From Neelides folsomi (Eukaryota; Arthropoda; Collembola; Neelipleona; Neelidae): 45,311 nt of DNA. A model generated the notes under the pieces. It did not search any database. It was not told the DNA's origin and saw only the letters and a list, made by a program, of their open reading frames with translations. This document shows, piece after piece, positions 35,301-45,311 of the stretch (the stretch's first letter is position 1; every line of letters begins with the position of its first letter). Location of the stretch: NCBI GenBank assembly GCA_034687125.1, contig JAQGBZ010000459.1, positions 1-45,311 on the forward strand, given 5' to 3'. The position numbers were made by a program, and so were the translations under genes.

Positions 35301-38300
35301 GAGTCGTGCCTCTTCCCTCATCTCCTCGTCGGGGAATGCGGGGAGCCCCGGAGGGTCCTCGAGGGATCTCCACAAAGACCAGGACTCAGAAGAGGAAGAA
35401 GTGGCCGAGGAGGAGAAAAAGCCTTTCTCCCCTCTGTCCCAACTAGCTGTGACCCTTTTGGAGGAAGAAGCTGAATTAAGTCAAGCACCTTGGTTCCAAG
35501 CAGGAATACCCAGGTGAGTATAATACCAATACAATTTATACTTTACATACCCTTACCTTTAATCCTTTCTGGCTTTCTTTAATTACCTGGCAGTCAACCC
35601 AAGTAATTTTTTTTGCAATTTACCTATTTGTATATTTGCACTATTTGTATATTTGCAATTTATCTATTTGCATATATTCTATCTAAATGTATGTATAATT
35701 GAATCTATTTGAATTTGTATATTGTATATTTGATTTGTATATTAATCATATAATGAACTCCATGTGGGATTTCTTGTTTTTAAAATTAAAACTCGGTCGA
35801 AATTGGGGTTGAAAGTTGAGAGATTCAAATAGACGAATTGAGCAGGATTTCATTTCAGGATTTCGATTTTTGAGGTTAAAAGACCAAGTGGGGAAACTTG
35901 TATTGATATATTCTTCTATTAGATTAGGTATTAGATAAGAAGATAAATCAAACAAGAAAGAAACGTTAAAACAACCACAAGGAGTTGATTCATGTAATCT
36001 TCAAGTTTCATTGATTCCTCATTAAGAACAATTCCTTGGTTTGGACTTTCGGCCTTGGGAAATATTTTATTATGATCAATTGACTCATTGTGTCTTAATG
36101 TCGATTGTCACTTTAAGACAATGAAACCGTTTAAGAAATTACAAGGACTTTATTTTAAATAATTATTATATATAACATAATAATTATTGTGTAAAAGTAT
36201 CTATCTCTGTAAAATCAATTAAACATAATATTAATATAAATATTAAAATAAATATTCAGTGACTTCGTAGAAATTCATTTCAAAATATTGAATAAATCTG
36301 CTCTGTATTGGATGAATTGATTTAATTGAAGAAGGAGTATTGTTTGTAATATATTTTGATTATTATTTAGATTTAGGCCATGAGTCTCAATCTTCCTCCC
36401 AGCGTGATTTCAATTCTCATTAGAAATTCCATAGGTCTGCAAATCAATTACTCTCTTTATTACAATTGCAAGTTCCAATCTGGCTAATACCATACAAGCA
36501 GTCTGTATGGGGTCTAATAGCCATCATTATCGCTTCTTTGAAACTCCTCCTTGATCATCAGTCCCGAAGAAGTGGACCACATAAACACTTCTTTTAATAA
36601 TCCCCTTTTTGTCATCTAACAAAAATGATTAATTGGTGATAAATATTGGACCCAGTAGCCCACAAATGAGATTTACCTTTATTAACTATACAATACCATA
36701 TATAATATACAATACAAATATGGTACAATATAATATACATTGTACATTGTATATGTATAGTTAATAATGTTGTGTTTAACTCTTTCCAAAGTGTTGGTCC
36801 TGAGGAAATAAAATGTTTGATATTCTTCAATGGCTTATGGCAGTGCGAGAAATCATAAATTCCTAAATGATCCACCCAGGAGGGGAAAAAGCTGATGAGA
36901 AAAAAGAATATTAATGAGTCACAATTTGACTTTGCCTTTCTATTAACCTTTTGTTTATTATTATGATCATCATGGCCATATAAAGGTCCTTTATGTATTA
37001 TATAGGGAGAAAGTATCCAAAGAGGTTTAAACACTTTAAAGTAAATGGTTATATCCAATATATATCCCGCAGATATTTTAATAGATTTTAATACTTTACC
37101 GCGTTGAAGAGATTGATTGTTCAGATTTGGAAATTCCTTTAAAAATGGCTTATATACAAACTTAGCATACTTGTACGTTAAATCTCTGTATATTAAATTT
37201 CTCTGTATGAAACAGACAGGTTTAAATTTCACCCCAAGAGTTATAATGTTCAAAGTATATGTAAAGTTCACACATACTGTATGTAAAGCTTGTTGTATTT
37301 TATACATTGATTAAAGTTCATACAGCTCAGGTTTAAAGTTGATTTTTAACTGGGTGGAAGCTCCGTGGTTTTCTTATATGAGAATCTTGAGAATCTTAAC
37401 ATAGGGAGACTGTGAATGTGTGGTGATGGAGGAACCGGTTTAAATAGTTTTATTAATCTCCTCCACATCTCCTGTAGTTTTACCTTCCAATGTTACCCTT
37501 CTTGGTCACTGCCAAACATGGGCACATGTTTTTACATCCACAGATAACATCTAGACTTATTTGACGACAAATAATGGACTTCCCCTCAGAACTCACTCAA
37601 ATTGATCAAGAATCACATTGGGAGGCTTAATGGAATTTTAACACGTCTTCATTTTCTCATTCCTCCAGACTTCTTTTTTTACATCTCATTCAAAGCAAGG
37701 GATTTTTATTTGGATTTAATTCCTTGATTATTTCTTCGCTTCCATTGATCCCTTTTATGGGATGATTAAATTATATGTTAATTTAAGTTAAATGCTCGCT
37801 AATGCCAAACTAATGCCATTTAAAGATTTATATCATTACAAACAAAATTAACAAATGCTAACTGATATAAGTACTTATCCTAAGTATTATAAGTACTTAG
37901 AATTAAAGAATTAAAAGTAAACATAATTCGATTAAAAAGAATTAAAACTGTATGAATTTATGATATTTCGCATGAAAATATTTTAATATTCAAAGGATGC
38001 ATTTTTATAATGTACAGTTTAAATAAGGTTAAATTTTCTAAGAATTTTAATTGATGGAGAGAAAATTGAGGAAGGGAAAATTGATGAGTGGAAATGAAAA
38101 TCCAAAGCCGAGCCTTTTTTGATAATGAGAGTTGAATTAAAGATTAAGGAGTGTTTTGACGAGGTGATTGGATCTTTTAATACTGACAATGAAACACACA
38201 CATTTTTATTACACACAATCTCATGTTAAATCTGAGCTAATCTCACATGGGAAACTGTACATAGGAAATGAAGTTTTATTACTAGCTTTAAGCAATGTTT

Positions 38301-40655
38301 AATCTCAACAATGTTCGCAGTTTCTTCAGTTTCTTCCTACACAAATACACTATATAATATTCTTTATATCAATTCATAATATTGTATAGACTGTATAATA
38401 TACTGTATAAATACATATTATATACATACCATACCATTACTAGCATTGTGTGTGTGTTTATGTTTGTATGAGCTTAATGGGGTTTATATGAATTTAATGA
38501 AGTTTAGAAGGGTTGTCATATTTTGATTGACAGCTAACTTGAACTCGCCCTTGCTGTTTAAAACTTTTATGGTCGCGGCTTCACGTTCTTTCATTTTGGC
38601 TTACACCGTTTTTAAAATTGTTTAGTTTATTAGTTGAGCAATTTCACATCCTTGTTGGCTTTAAGCGGGGTTTTTAACTAAATTGGTCTTAAAGTAAATT
38701 GGGCAATTAAAATAATTTTGTTTGTTTAATAGGGAAATTGCGTTGGAGGTCCTCCGGAGCGAACCTGTGGGCTCTTTCATCGTGAGGGAGTCGACAACGA
38801 AAAGCGGCTGTTTCGCCCTCTCACTCCGCGTGCCAAGAGATTTCCAACCATCCGGGATCGCCCACTATCTAATACTACTCACAGGGAGAGGATATAAAAT
38901 TAAAGTATGGGATTTAAAATATATTTAACCATATTCAATAATATTTGTATATAACATACATATCGGATGCAACATTGTAACTGCAAGTACTCCTATAAGT
39001 ATTTAGGCTATCTTGGATATCAGTTGAAGTCAAGTCACAAGGTCTGGGAACCCCAACGAAGAAGTTGAAAGGAAAATTGATAATGAGAGATTTATGGTCT
39101 AATGGGGGAAGTACGAAAAGTCTTGTAGGAACATTTTTATGAATTTTTCATTATCTTCAAAAGGATCGAAGTTGTAATTTTGCTAATTCACAAGTTTTTT
39201 TCTTTCACCTTTTCCCATCTTTACGACTTCCTTCCAAATAAATCAAAAACATTCTGATCAGTACAATTTGTTCTGTACATACAATAATGAATTTATACTT
39301 TTTTATATAAATACAAATATAATAAATCAACGTTTTATATTGTAGCTGTTAAAATAAACATTATTTACAATAATATTATATATTATATTATTTATAATCA
39401 ATATTTTATGATTCTGATAGATTGAGAAATATTGGCCTTGAATTTAATTAAATATTTAGAAGGTTATTAAACTGTTTTGACCTATGAGTTAACAAAATAG
39501 GTTTTTAATGTCACCACTCGTCTGATTCAGAGTTTACGAGCTTGTTAACCCAACAATGTTGAGTGGTTTGATTTAAAAAATGAGAGGAAGCCTTTGGATC
39601 TTATCTCTTTATTTATTAAGGATCCAAAAGGGTTTGGGATTGAATAATGAGTTCTATATGGATCTCTACTATCTACTATATCTCTATATAATGTGTAGTA
39701 TATCTGAAGTATGGTTCAAGTGGGCGTCTTATGTGTTGTGGTGGCCGGAGGGAAGTTGTGTATGAATGGACGCCCCGAGGAAAAAAGAATTCCAAACATT
39801 CCTCCCAATCCTTGACCGAACGACCAAAGTGAGAATTGATAATAGCAATTGTAATAGAGAATTATAATGGAGAATTGTAATAGACTCCAGAGACTTTTTG
39901 TGAATGTATGGAACGACCCTTCGCCCATCGCTCGAACTTCATCATTATGACAATTGAAGCTTAACAATACACCCAAACTTCTCTCATTATCTTCATACAA
40001 TTCTCCCTTATATAACAATCGTGTCCAGAACGAATCATCTGCCCGTAATGTTCAAAGACCTCTGGAAAATTCCTAACACTCGATATACAAAATGGTCAAT
40101 ATACAAAATATCCAAGTAAAGAATAATACAATGACTCCAGTCCTTCCAAGAACCCTATATTTTTATGTACAGATTTTATACAGATAGACCCGTATTGTTA
40201 CTTTTGTAACATTATTAACTGGCTTATAAGAGACTCTCTATTATTAACTGAAAAAACTGAATTCTTGAAGTAATTCATTGTAATAGATATTCGTAATAGA
40301 TACTCATGTGTAATATTTAATATGTATGATATGAGATATGTACAATATGATATGTATGTAATATTTGATATGTATTTTGTATGTACAGATATTTTATAAA
40401 GATGTTTTGATTTCCTTGTAGGGCTTCACGAAAGAATTTGGGAGTCTGAGTGCGTTGATCACTCATCATTCAGTAATGCCAGAATTGCTGCCCTGCACCC
40501 TTTCTTTATCCCGCTACCGACCCACGACCCTTCTCCGACCTTCAAGACTCAACTCACCCGACTTTGTGGAGCCCGAAAAACTCATCCCGTACAACCCGCC
40601 CACTTCAACTCCAAACCAAAATTCTCATCCGCCCAAACTCACAACAGACTTTTGA
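32358..40655 (+). CDS. SH2-domain adaptor protein (tensin-like SH2)
   Basis: Four exons chain in phase: 32358-32986, 35301-35513, 38733-38904, 40422-40655, giving 415 residues. The N-terminal about 270 residues are low in structure: Ala/Ser/Asn-rich, an FDDDDDD acidic run (about 167-173), a poly-Ser run and an EEEE stretch (from exon 2). The SH2 domain covers about 274-372: PWFQAGIPREIALEVL, then GSFIVRES with the phosphotyrosine-binding Arg at about 299, ALSLRV, IAHYLI, GYKIKG, FGSLSALITHHS and LPCTLSL. The GYKIKG...FGSLSALI..HS..P..LPC pattern is closest to tensin SH2 domains, yet no PTB domain follows; about 45 Pro/Ser-rich residues end the protein. It should bind tyrosine-phosphorylated partners in signalling. 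Introns (2.3, 3.2 and 1.5 kb) are far longer than elsewhere in the window. Extra upstream coding exons are possible. Confidence 0.82.
32987..35300. other. first intron of the SH2 gene
   Basis: 2.3-kb intron with donor TG|GTCAGT and acceptor GTGCTAG|GAGTC. AT-rich and free of recognisable genes. A direct repeat of AATAAATAAAACCCATTT (18 bp, two copies) lies near 34137-34172. Two stretches (34320-34460 and 35090-35290) are less AT-rich and could hold regulatory elements. Confidence 0.5.
35514..38732. other. second intron of the SH2 gene
   Basis: 3.2-kb intron, donor AG|GTGAGT, acceptor TTTAATAG|GGAAAT. It holds AT-rich low-complexity blocks (35620-35750, 36700-36770, 38390-38420), a hairpin at 36482-36522 and an unusually long minus-strand open frame at 36612-37307, both treated in the findings. 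No known gene inside. Confidence 0.5.
36482..36522. ncRNA. hairpin in SH2 intron 2, RNA identity unproven
   Basis: GGCTAATACCATACA and TGTATGGGGTCTAATAGCC can pair around the loop AGCAGTC, giving stems of eight and five-to-seven base pairs with one bulge. At about 41 nt it is short for a microRNA precursor. Recorded as a structure only. Confidence 0.2.
38905..40421. other. third intron of the SH2 gene
   Basis: 1.5-kb intron, donor AAA|GTATGG, acceptor TTGTAG|GGCTTC. AT-rich, with a TATGTA/GATATG low-complexity block at about 40310-40400. No coding signal seen; frames of 61 and 100 codons are unsupported. Confidence 0.5.
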
Positions 40656-41827
40656 ATTTACTCTCTCTACCAAGTCAAAATCATGAGATAACCAATTCAA
40701 TATTACCTAATTAAAATTAATTCCAATTGTTACAATATTTCAATTTCTTGTAAATACGATTAAGATTATTGTTATACGATTAAGATTGTTATTATACGAT
40801 TAAGATTATTATTATACGATTTAAGATTTATGTTTAATGTTTAATGGTAAAGGCCCTAAGTGGAGTCGCTAATGTTGACGATGGTTTTATTGTTTTATTG
40901 ATATGACATGACATGTGACATATTATTATACGAGATTTGATTTGCGATACGATGCATGACATTTCGATTATTATTATTTAGATGATATTTACATTTATAC
41001 AAGTTTGAACATTTGGTTAGTTTATAAAGGAAACGGTGCATCTTTTTAAGGAGAATATTTTACGCTGCTAATCTTAATGTTATAATAAAGTTGAACTTAT
41101 GGACACGTGTCTGAAGAGAACAATTTTTAAAAGTTATGCAAATGTGCATTATGAGGTATTTTGTATGGGTTGAGATGGGAAGGGTTGGACTTCACCACAC
41201 CTTTAAGCTGATTTGGTCAAGATTAGACTTTTGTGAACAACAACCTGCGTTTGAAATTCCCTTGAATGATTAAGGAAGAAAGGACCTTATAAGAAAACGA
41301 CTTTTATTTATGGTCATTTCAGACCTCCTCAGTTTTTTTAGATTTAAGCTCTCATATTACAGACGCAATAAACAAGAGAGAAATTCCTTGTCAGTTTTGT
41401 GTAATCGCAAACGGCTTTGACTCATCTTATTAAAACCAATGACCTTTTTTTGTTATATTAATGAAAAATAAAATTTGATTTGACCTCCTAATGCAATGTA
41501 TTGATTTAAATAAAGCATAGTTTATATTAAAATAATTATACTTTATTTTAATTATACTTTAGGTAGCTCATATTAATGAAATTTATTAGTTTAATGCTCA
41601 TTGATTCAAAGACATTAACTACGAGGATGACAATCAAACTATAAGATACACTACTCTGTTAGCTATTTATTAGAAGTTAAATAATGCTCGATTTTTATTA
41701 TGAAATGTTTGGACATACAAATTGCTACATGAAATAGGTACATGTATTTTTAAGCTTTAAATGATTCGTGTAATCAACTTTATGTACATAATTTCAATTT
41801 CTCCCCACATGCAATGTCTCATACTTT
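40656..41827. other. SH2 gene 3' UTR and spacer
   Basis: Starts with the probable 3' UTR of the SH2 gene including a 20-bp tandem repeat (listed separately). The remainder is AT-rich with no coding signal. Confidence 0.5.
40754..40827. repeat. 20-bp tandem repeat, about four copies
   Basis: ATACGATTAAGATT plus six variable bases begins at 40754, 40774, 40794 and 40814, an exact 20-bp period with point differences in the last copy (ATACGATTTAAGATT). It lies about 100 bp after the SH2 stop codon, probably in the 3' UTR. Confidence 0.85.
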
Positions 41828-41980
41828 CTATTTGTATTTCTCCTTTTCACAAATGTTGCGATGTCTTTTTAAATGTTTCGTCGATTCAAATGAATTCCCA
41901 CAATGTCTGCATTTAATTCCCTCACATAATTCCCTATAATTTATCCTGCATAGAGATCTTAATAAATGAGCCTTCCCAAG
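41828..41980 (-). CDS. terminal exon of a C2H2/C2HC zinc-finger protein (partial)
   Basis: On the minus strand, an acceptor GTGGTAG precedes 41980 and the frame reads 50 codons to a TAG at 41828-41830. It contains LGKAHLLRSLC, which looks like the end of one finger, then IKCRHCGNSFESTKHLKRHRN, a C-x2-C...F.....L..H finger in which the last ligand would be Cys (RNIC). Such paired fingers bind DNA. The upstream exons would lie at higher coordinates, but I could not find an in-phase partner before 43500. It could be the tail of a larger gene whose other exons are degenerate or distant, or a stranded remnant. Confidence 0.45.
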   Translation of the reverse strand, partial: LGKAHLLRSLCRINYRELCEGIKCRHCGNSFESTKHLKRHRNICEKEKYK

Positions 41981-42432
41981 CTACCACAATACAAAAATTA
42001 TACTGTTATTTGAGTATCCAGTCATATTTCAGTATTGTAAGTGTCTAAACATTATAAAAACATCTATATTACATACATAATTGAACAACATAAAAACAAC
42101 AATAAATACCAAAGTATGAGTTTAATGTTAGTTATAAAAAACACCTAAGTGTTTTATCTAAGCATTAAGCGATATTTAAACAAGAAAGTTACATTTATGA
42201 CTAATATCGAACTCAATAATAACGCATATTCAATATGTTTATATAACTCACAAATATAAGTAGAAAAGGAGTATTATAAAAGTATGGTAAGTAAAAACGC
42301 AAATGAAATAAAGTGAGCGAGCTTGTGTAGCTTTTGGCAGTTATTTCAAATAAAGTAACCATTTCTAAAATCTCTCTTTACTAATGAGTGATTTTGTTAA
42401 ATATTTAGCAAATACGCAATCAAAAGTGGTAA
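41981..42432. other. intergenic stretch, no gene seen
   Basis: AT-rich spacer between the zinc-finger exon and the degenerate gene pieces. No exon with a recognisable zinc-finger motif was found here on the minus strand. Confidence 0.45.
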
Positions 42433-42956
42433 ATTTAACTAATGTCAGTGTTAGTTAGAAACAAGGAGTTTACTGTTCATTGAGGAAAAATCAATTGAAG
42501 TGGTTCTATCGCAATGGATTTCAACGAACAAAAAAAGGAGAAATATTTTTCTAAGTGGCCAATATTAAACGGATCAGGCGCAGTTAGTTAAATACGCTAA
42601 TTATGAATCTACAAAGGAAATATTGTTTGAGAAGCATGAAGTCTTCATTTTGAAAGTGTGCGGTAAGAACAATAAGAAATTAAATTAAATTAAATATTAT
42701 AATGTATTATTAAAATGGAATCATTATAAAATAAAAAAATATATTAATTATTCTTTTAGAATCTTTGCTTCAAGCTCGACAATATTCCAAAGAAGAGTCG
42801 GACACACAGAAATCACGAAAGAGACAAACGAATGTGTCATCATTGAAAAAGGACACCAGTTCATCATCAGAAGTAGAATTCAATTTGCCTTCAAATTCTC
42901 GATTCGCTGTTAAAGAAAATCTCTTTTCTAATGCAGAAAGTATTAACTATTTATAA
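42433..42956 (+). pseudogene. degenerate two-exon gene fragment, possible HTH-like N-terminus
   Basis: A frame around 42453-42661 reads EEKSIEVVLSQWI, then RRNIFLSGQY, a TAA stop, then TDQAQLVKYANYESTKE and a GTAAGA donor at 42662. A second exon (about 42761-42956) continues in phase (KVC|ESLLQARQYSKEES...), Lys/Ser-rich, ending INYL. The first piece has a spacing (xxxLxxWI ... LSGxxxxxxA) faintly like the CENP-B/pogo helix-turn-helix, but this is speculative. The in-frame stop argues for a pseudogene. An alternative frame from ATG 42514 (MDFNEQKKEKYFSKW) ends after 25 codons. Confidence 0.3.
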
Positions 42957-43009
42957 TATATATATATAAGTATATATATACTTATTATTTATAAAACGTA
43001 CAATAATTT

Positions 43010-43120
43010 ATTCTCAACGCAATTTTTACACAATGCATGTTTGCATCGATTCCCAAACAAATTTCCTCAACAAAAGTGGGAAATTTCAATTGTCCTGAAT
43101 GCCAAAAGAGTAATAAAGTA
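43010..43120 (+). pseudogene. possible remnant of a RING-type zinc finger
   Basis: One frame reads LHNACLH and, after a one-base shift, the next reads IPKQISSTKVGNFNCPECQKS. Together H-x2-C and a closing CPEC separated by about 20 residues recall the second half of a RING finger. The frame break and missing first half make it non-functional if the reading is right. Confidence 0.25.
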
Positions 43121-43548
43121 ATATTTTATTTGTTCTTTAATGACTTTTCAAATTCGCTTTCAAAAGAGGGGATATATATTTTATTAGCAAATGGCATACA
43201 GCATACCGTAATTTATAAATTAATTATATACATATTTATCTCAACAATATTCCAATAATACCTTAATAGCAAAGAACAATTCAACTAGGCAGGATACAAT
43301 GGTAAGCCATAGAAAAACATGGACCTTGGTGTTACCCATAGTAATTTTTTGATAAAAACATATTGTTAAAAACATTTTATATAAAACATTTCAACTATAA
43401 ACGCATATTTGATATTTAGTATATATGTAACTTATGTGTATTAATAAGCATATTACAATAATTTAAAAATATAATATTCTAATATTACTTTAAGAAACTG
43501 AATATAAACAAAATAAATACTTCTAAATTAAGCATGATTCAAAGAATA
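43121..43548. other. spacer and 3' flank of the ankyrin gene
   Basis: AT-rich DNA with no coding signal. The portion next to 43549 is presumably the ankyrin gene 3' UTR. Confidence 0.45.
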
Positions 43549-44838
43549 TTAAACGATTATGCAATAATTTTTAGCTACATTGTCAGTATTTGCTTCTTTT
43601 TCTAAAAGTAATTTCACAACTTTTAAATGTCTATTTTTTGAAGCCAAATGTAAAGAAGTCTTATTGGACTTGTTTAACGAATCAATTTTTGATCCTTTTT
43701 CTAAAAGTAATTTCACAACTTCTAAATGTCTATTACTCGACGCCAAATGTAATGGAGTCATATTGAATTTATTTAAAACATCAATTTTTGATCCTTTTTC
43801 TAAAAGTAAATTCACAACCTCTAAATGTCCATTTTGCGAAGCCCCATGTAAAGAAGTCATATTTGGTTCACTTAACGAATCAATTTTTGATCCTTTTTCT
43901 AAAAGTAATTTCACAACCTCTAAATGTCCATTATGCGAAGCCCAATGTAAAGGAGTCATATTGGATTCATCAAAAACATCGATTTTTGCTTCTTTTTCTA
44001 AAAGTAATTTCACAACTTCTAAATGTCCATTTTTTGAAGCCAAATGTAAAGAAGTCATATTGGCCTTGTTTAACAAATCAATTTTTGATCCTTTTTCTAA
44101 AAGTAATTTCACAACTTCTAAATGTCCATTATTCGACGCCAAATGTAATGGAGTCATATAGAATTTATTTAAAACATCAATTTTTGATCCTTTTTCTAAA
44201 AGTAATTTCACAACATTTAAATGTCCATTTTGTGAAGACCAATGTAAAGAATTCATATTTGGTTCATTTAACGAATCAATTTTTGATCCTTTTTCTAAAA
44301 GTAATTTCACAACTTCGAAATGTCCATTATAGGAAGCCAAATGTAAAGAAGTCATATTTGGTTCATTTAACGAATCAATTTTTGATCCTTTTTTTAAAAG
44401 TTTTTTCACAACCTCTAAATGTTGTCCATTATTCGAAGCCCAATGTAAAGGAGTCATATTGGATTCATCAAAAACATCAATTTTTGCTTCTTTTTCTAAA
44501 AGAAATTTCACAGCTTCTAAATCACCATTTTTTATAGCCAAATGTAAAGTAGTTATATTGAATTTAGTTAACAAATCAATTTTTGATCCTTTTTCTAAAA
44601 GTAATTTCACAACTTCGAAATGTCCATTATAGGAAGCCAAATGTAAAGAAGTCATATTGGATTCATTTATCGAATCAATTTTTGATCCTTTTTCTAAAAG
44701 TAATTTCACAACCTTTAAATGTCCATTATGCGAAGCCCAATGTAAAGGAGTCATATTGGATTCATCAAAAACTTCAATTTTTGCTTTTTTTTCTAAAAGT
44801 AATTTCATAGTTTCTAAATGTCCATTATAGGAAGCCAA
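43549..44838 (-). CDS. ankyrin-repeat protein, C-terminal part (13 repeats)
   Basis: 429 codons of uninterrupted 33-residue ankyrin repeats on the minus strand, each containing a version of VKLLLEKGSKID, NMTSLHLAS and NGHLEVV. TPLH/TSLH and LLLEKG are the standard helix motifs. Thirteen repeats occur with no other domain; the tail ends ANTDNVAKNYCIIV. Repeats come in a few recurring types (SLNEPNMTSLH, VFDESNMTPLHWAS, VLNKFNMTPLH), arranged in mixed order. One repeat has an extra codon (NNGQHLEVV near 44425). Ankyrin arrays bind other proteins; the partner is unknown. The apparent start at 44838 is an artefact: the reading frame was cut there by one extra base, and the real start lies beyond the window. 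Repeats on the DNA level are very alike, so expansion is recent. Confidence 0.85.
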   Translation of the reverse strand: MASYNGHLETMKLLLEKKAKIEVFDESNMTPLHWASHNGHLKVVKLLLEKGSKIDSINESNMTSLHLASYNGHFEVVKLLLEKGSKIDLLTKFNITTLHLAIKNGDLEAVKFLLEKEAKIDVFDESNMTPLHWASNNGQHLEVVKKLLKKGSKIDSLNEPNMTSLHLASYNGHFEVVKLLLEKGSKIDSLNEPNMNSLHWSSQNGHLNVVKLLLEKGSKIDVLNKFYMTPLHLASNNGHLEVVKLLLEKGSKIDLLNKANMTSLHLASKNGHLEVVKLLLEKEAKIDVFDESNMTPLHWASHNGHLEVVKLLLEKGSKIDSLSEPNMTSLHGASQNGHLEVVNLLLEKGSKIDVLNKFNMTPLHLASSNRHLEVVKLLLEKGSKIDSLNKSNKTSLHLASKNRHLKVVKLLLEKEANTDNVAKNYCIIV

Positions 44839-45311
44839 ATGTAAAGAAGTACTTATTGGCCTTATTTAACGAATCAATTTTTGATCCTTTTTCTAAAAGT
44901 AATTTCACAACTTCTAAATGTTCATTAAGCGAAGCCCAATGTAAAGGAGTCATATTTGGTTCATTTAACGAATCAATTTTTGATTCTTTTTCTAAAAGTA
45001 ATTTCACAACATCGAAATGTCCATTAAGCGAAGCCCAATGTAAAGGAGTCATATTTGATTCATCAAAAACATCAATTTTCGATTCTTTTTCTAAAATTAA
45101 TTTCACAACTTCTAAATGTCCTTTCCTCGAAGCACAATGTAATGGAGTCATATTGGATTCATCAAAAACATCAATTTTTGATCCTTTTTCTAAAAGTAAT
45201 TTTACAATTTCTAAATGTTCATTAAGCGAAGCCAAATGTAAAGGAGTCATATTGGATTCATCAAAAACTTCAATTTTTGCTTTTTTTTCTAAAAGTAATT
45301 TCATAGTTTCT
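43580..45311. repeat. 99-bp tandem repeat array underlying the ankyrin gene
   Basis: Plus-strand landmarks TTTTTCTAAAAGTAATTTCA and GGAGTCATATT recur about every 99 bp, about 17 times. The array leaves long open frames also in the antisense (for example 43580-44161 and 43788-44537, plus strand), which reflect the repeat and not genes. Confidence 0.9.
44825..45311 (-). CDS. ankyrin-repeat protein, upstream part, cut by the window edge
   Basis: Five more ankyrin repeats of the same array, in a different frame from the block at 43549-44838. After SLNKAN the frame turns into non-repeat residues and stops at 44825-44827. The cause is one additional base at about 44851-44860 (GTACTTATTGG where sister repeats have GTCATATTGG). 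The gene continues past 45311, so its N-terminus is not visible. Either a frameshifted allele or pseudogene, or an assembly error. Confidence 0.8.
   Translation of the reverse strand, partial: ETMKLLLEKKAKIEVFDESNMTPLHLASLNEHLEIVKLLLEKGSKIDVFDESNMTPLHCASRKGHLEVVKLILEKESKIDVFDESNMTPLHWASLNGHFDVVKLLLEKESKIDSLNEPNMTPLHWASLNEHLEVVKLLLEKGSKIDSLNKANKYFFTFGFL

Noticed and set aside
36482..36522. microRNA gene
   Set aside because: The stem is too short for a typical precursor, so only a hairpin is recorded.
43580..44537. Open frames of 193 and 249 codons on the plus strand opposite the ankyrin array
   Set aside because: They repeat every 99 bp as exact antisense of the ankyrin repeats; the openness is a by-product of the repeat sequence.
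1..45311. tRNA, rRNA, CRISPR arrays, bacterial operons or viral genes
   Set aside because: I looked for B-box-like motifs, regularly spaced short repeats and Shine-Dalgarno-led gene strings and saw none; the genes are spliced and animal-like.

Overview
The window is nuclear DNA from an arthropod. It is strongly AT-rich, and nearly every gene is split by short GT-AG introns (about 50 bp upward) with AT-rich interiors. The gene set is animal: a chemoreceptor pair, a CD36 protein, ABCB10, BAF53/ACTL6, sigma GST, SECp43, SLC23, an SH2 adaptor and an ankyrin array. The chemoreceptors look like hexapod gustatory receptors. Small size, receptor C-terminus and gene compactness make a springtail (Collembola) or a related small hexapod my best guess; this is inference. 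I rebuilt exon chains by hand from splice sites and reading phase. For the main genes the phases close exactly.

Layout. 1-4463: a tandem gustatory-receptor-like duplication on the minus strand, the left copy broken and the right copy apparently intact, with two opposed broken transposase fragments and TTAGG-like repeats between them. 4592-4740: a hairpin MITE. 5467-6339 (-): a secreted Tyr-Gly-Pro-Pro repeat protein. 7982-10183 (+): a complete CD36/SNMP-type protein, convergent with a MYCBP-like gene (10380-11280, -). 12024-15067 (+): mitochondrial ABC transporter ABCB10. 15817-17966 (+): ACTL6/BAF53, convergent with a sigma-class GST (18121-19074, -). 19648-22263 (+): an unassigned coiled-coil protein whose first intron holds a hAT-like non-autonomous element with 8-bp target duplications. 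23336-25466 (+): TRNAU1AP/SECp43. 26594-30188 (+): an SLC23 nucleobase/ascorbate transporter. 32358-40655 (+): an SH2 adaptor with much longer introns. 41828-41980 (-): a zinc-finger terminal exon. 42433-43110 (+): degenerate gene pieces. 43549 to the right edge (-): an ankyrin-repeat array carrying one frameshifting base.

The genes are mostly unrelated housekeeping and surface-protein genes packed side by side; I see no operon-like or pathway logic linking them. The dynamic parts are the two ends (receptor duplication with transposons on the left, ankyrin array with degenerate exons on the right) and the mobile elements in between. I found no clear case of a wholly new system. The items most worth checking are the homogenised, frameshifted ankyrin array, the hAT-like element, the two GC-AG introns, the secreted YGPP protein with its basic Trp patch, and the unassigned coiled-coil gene.
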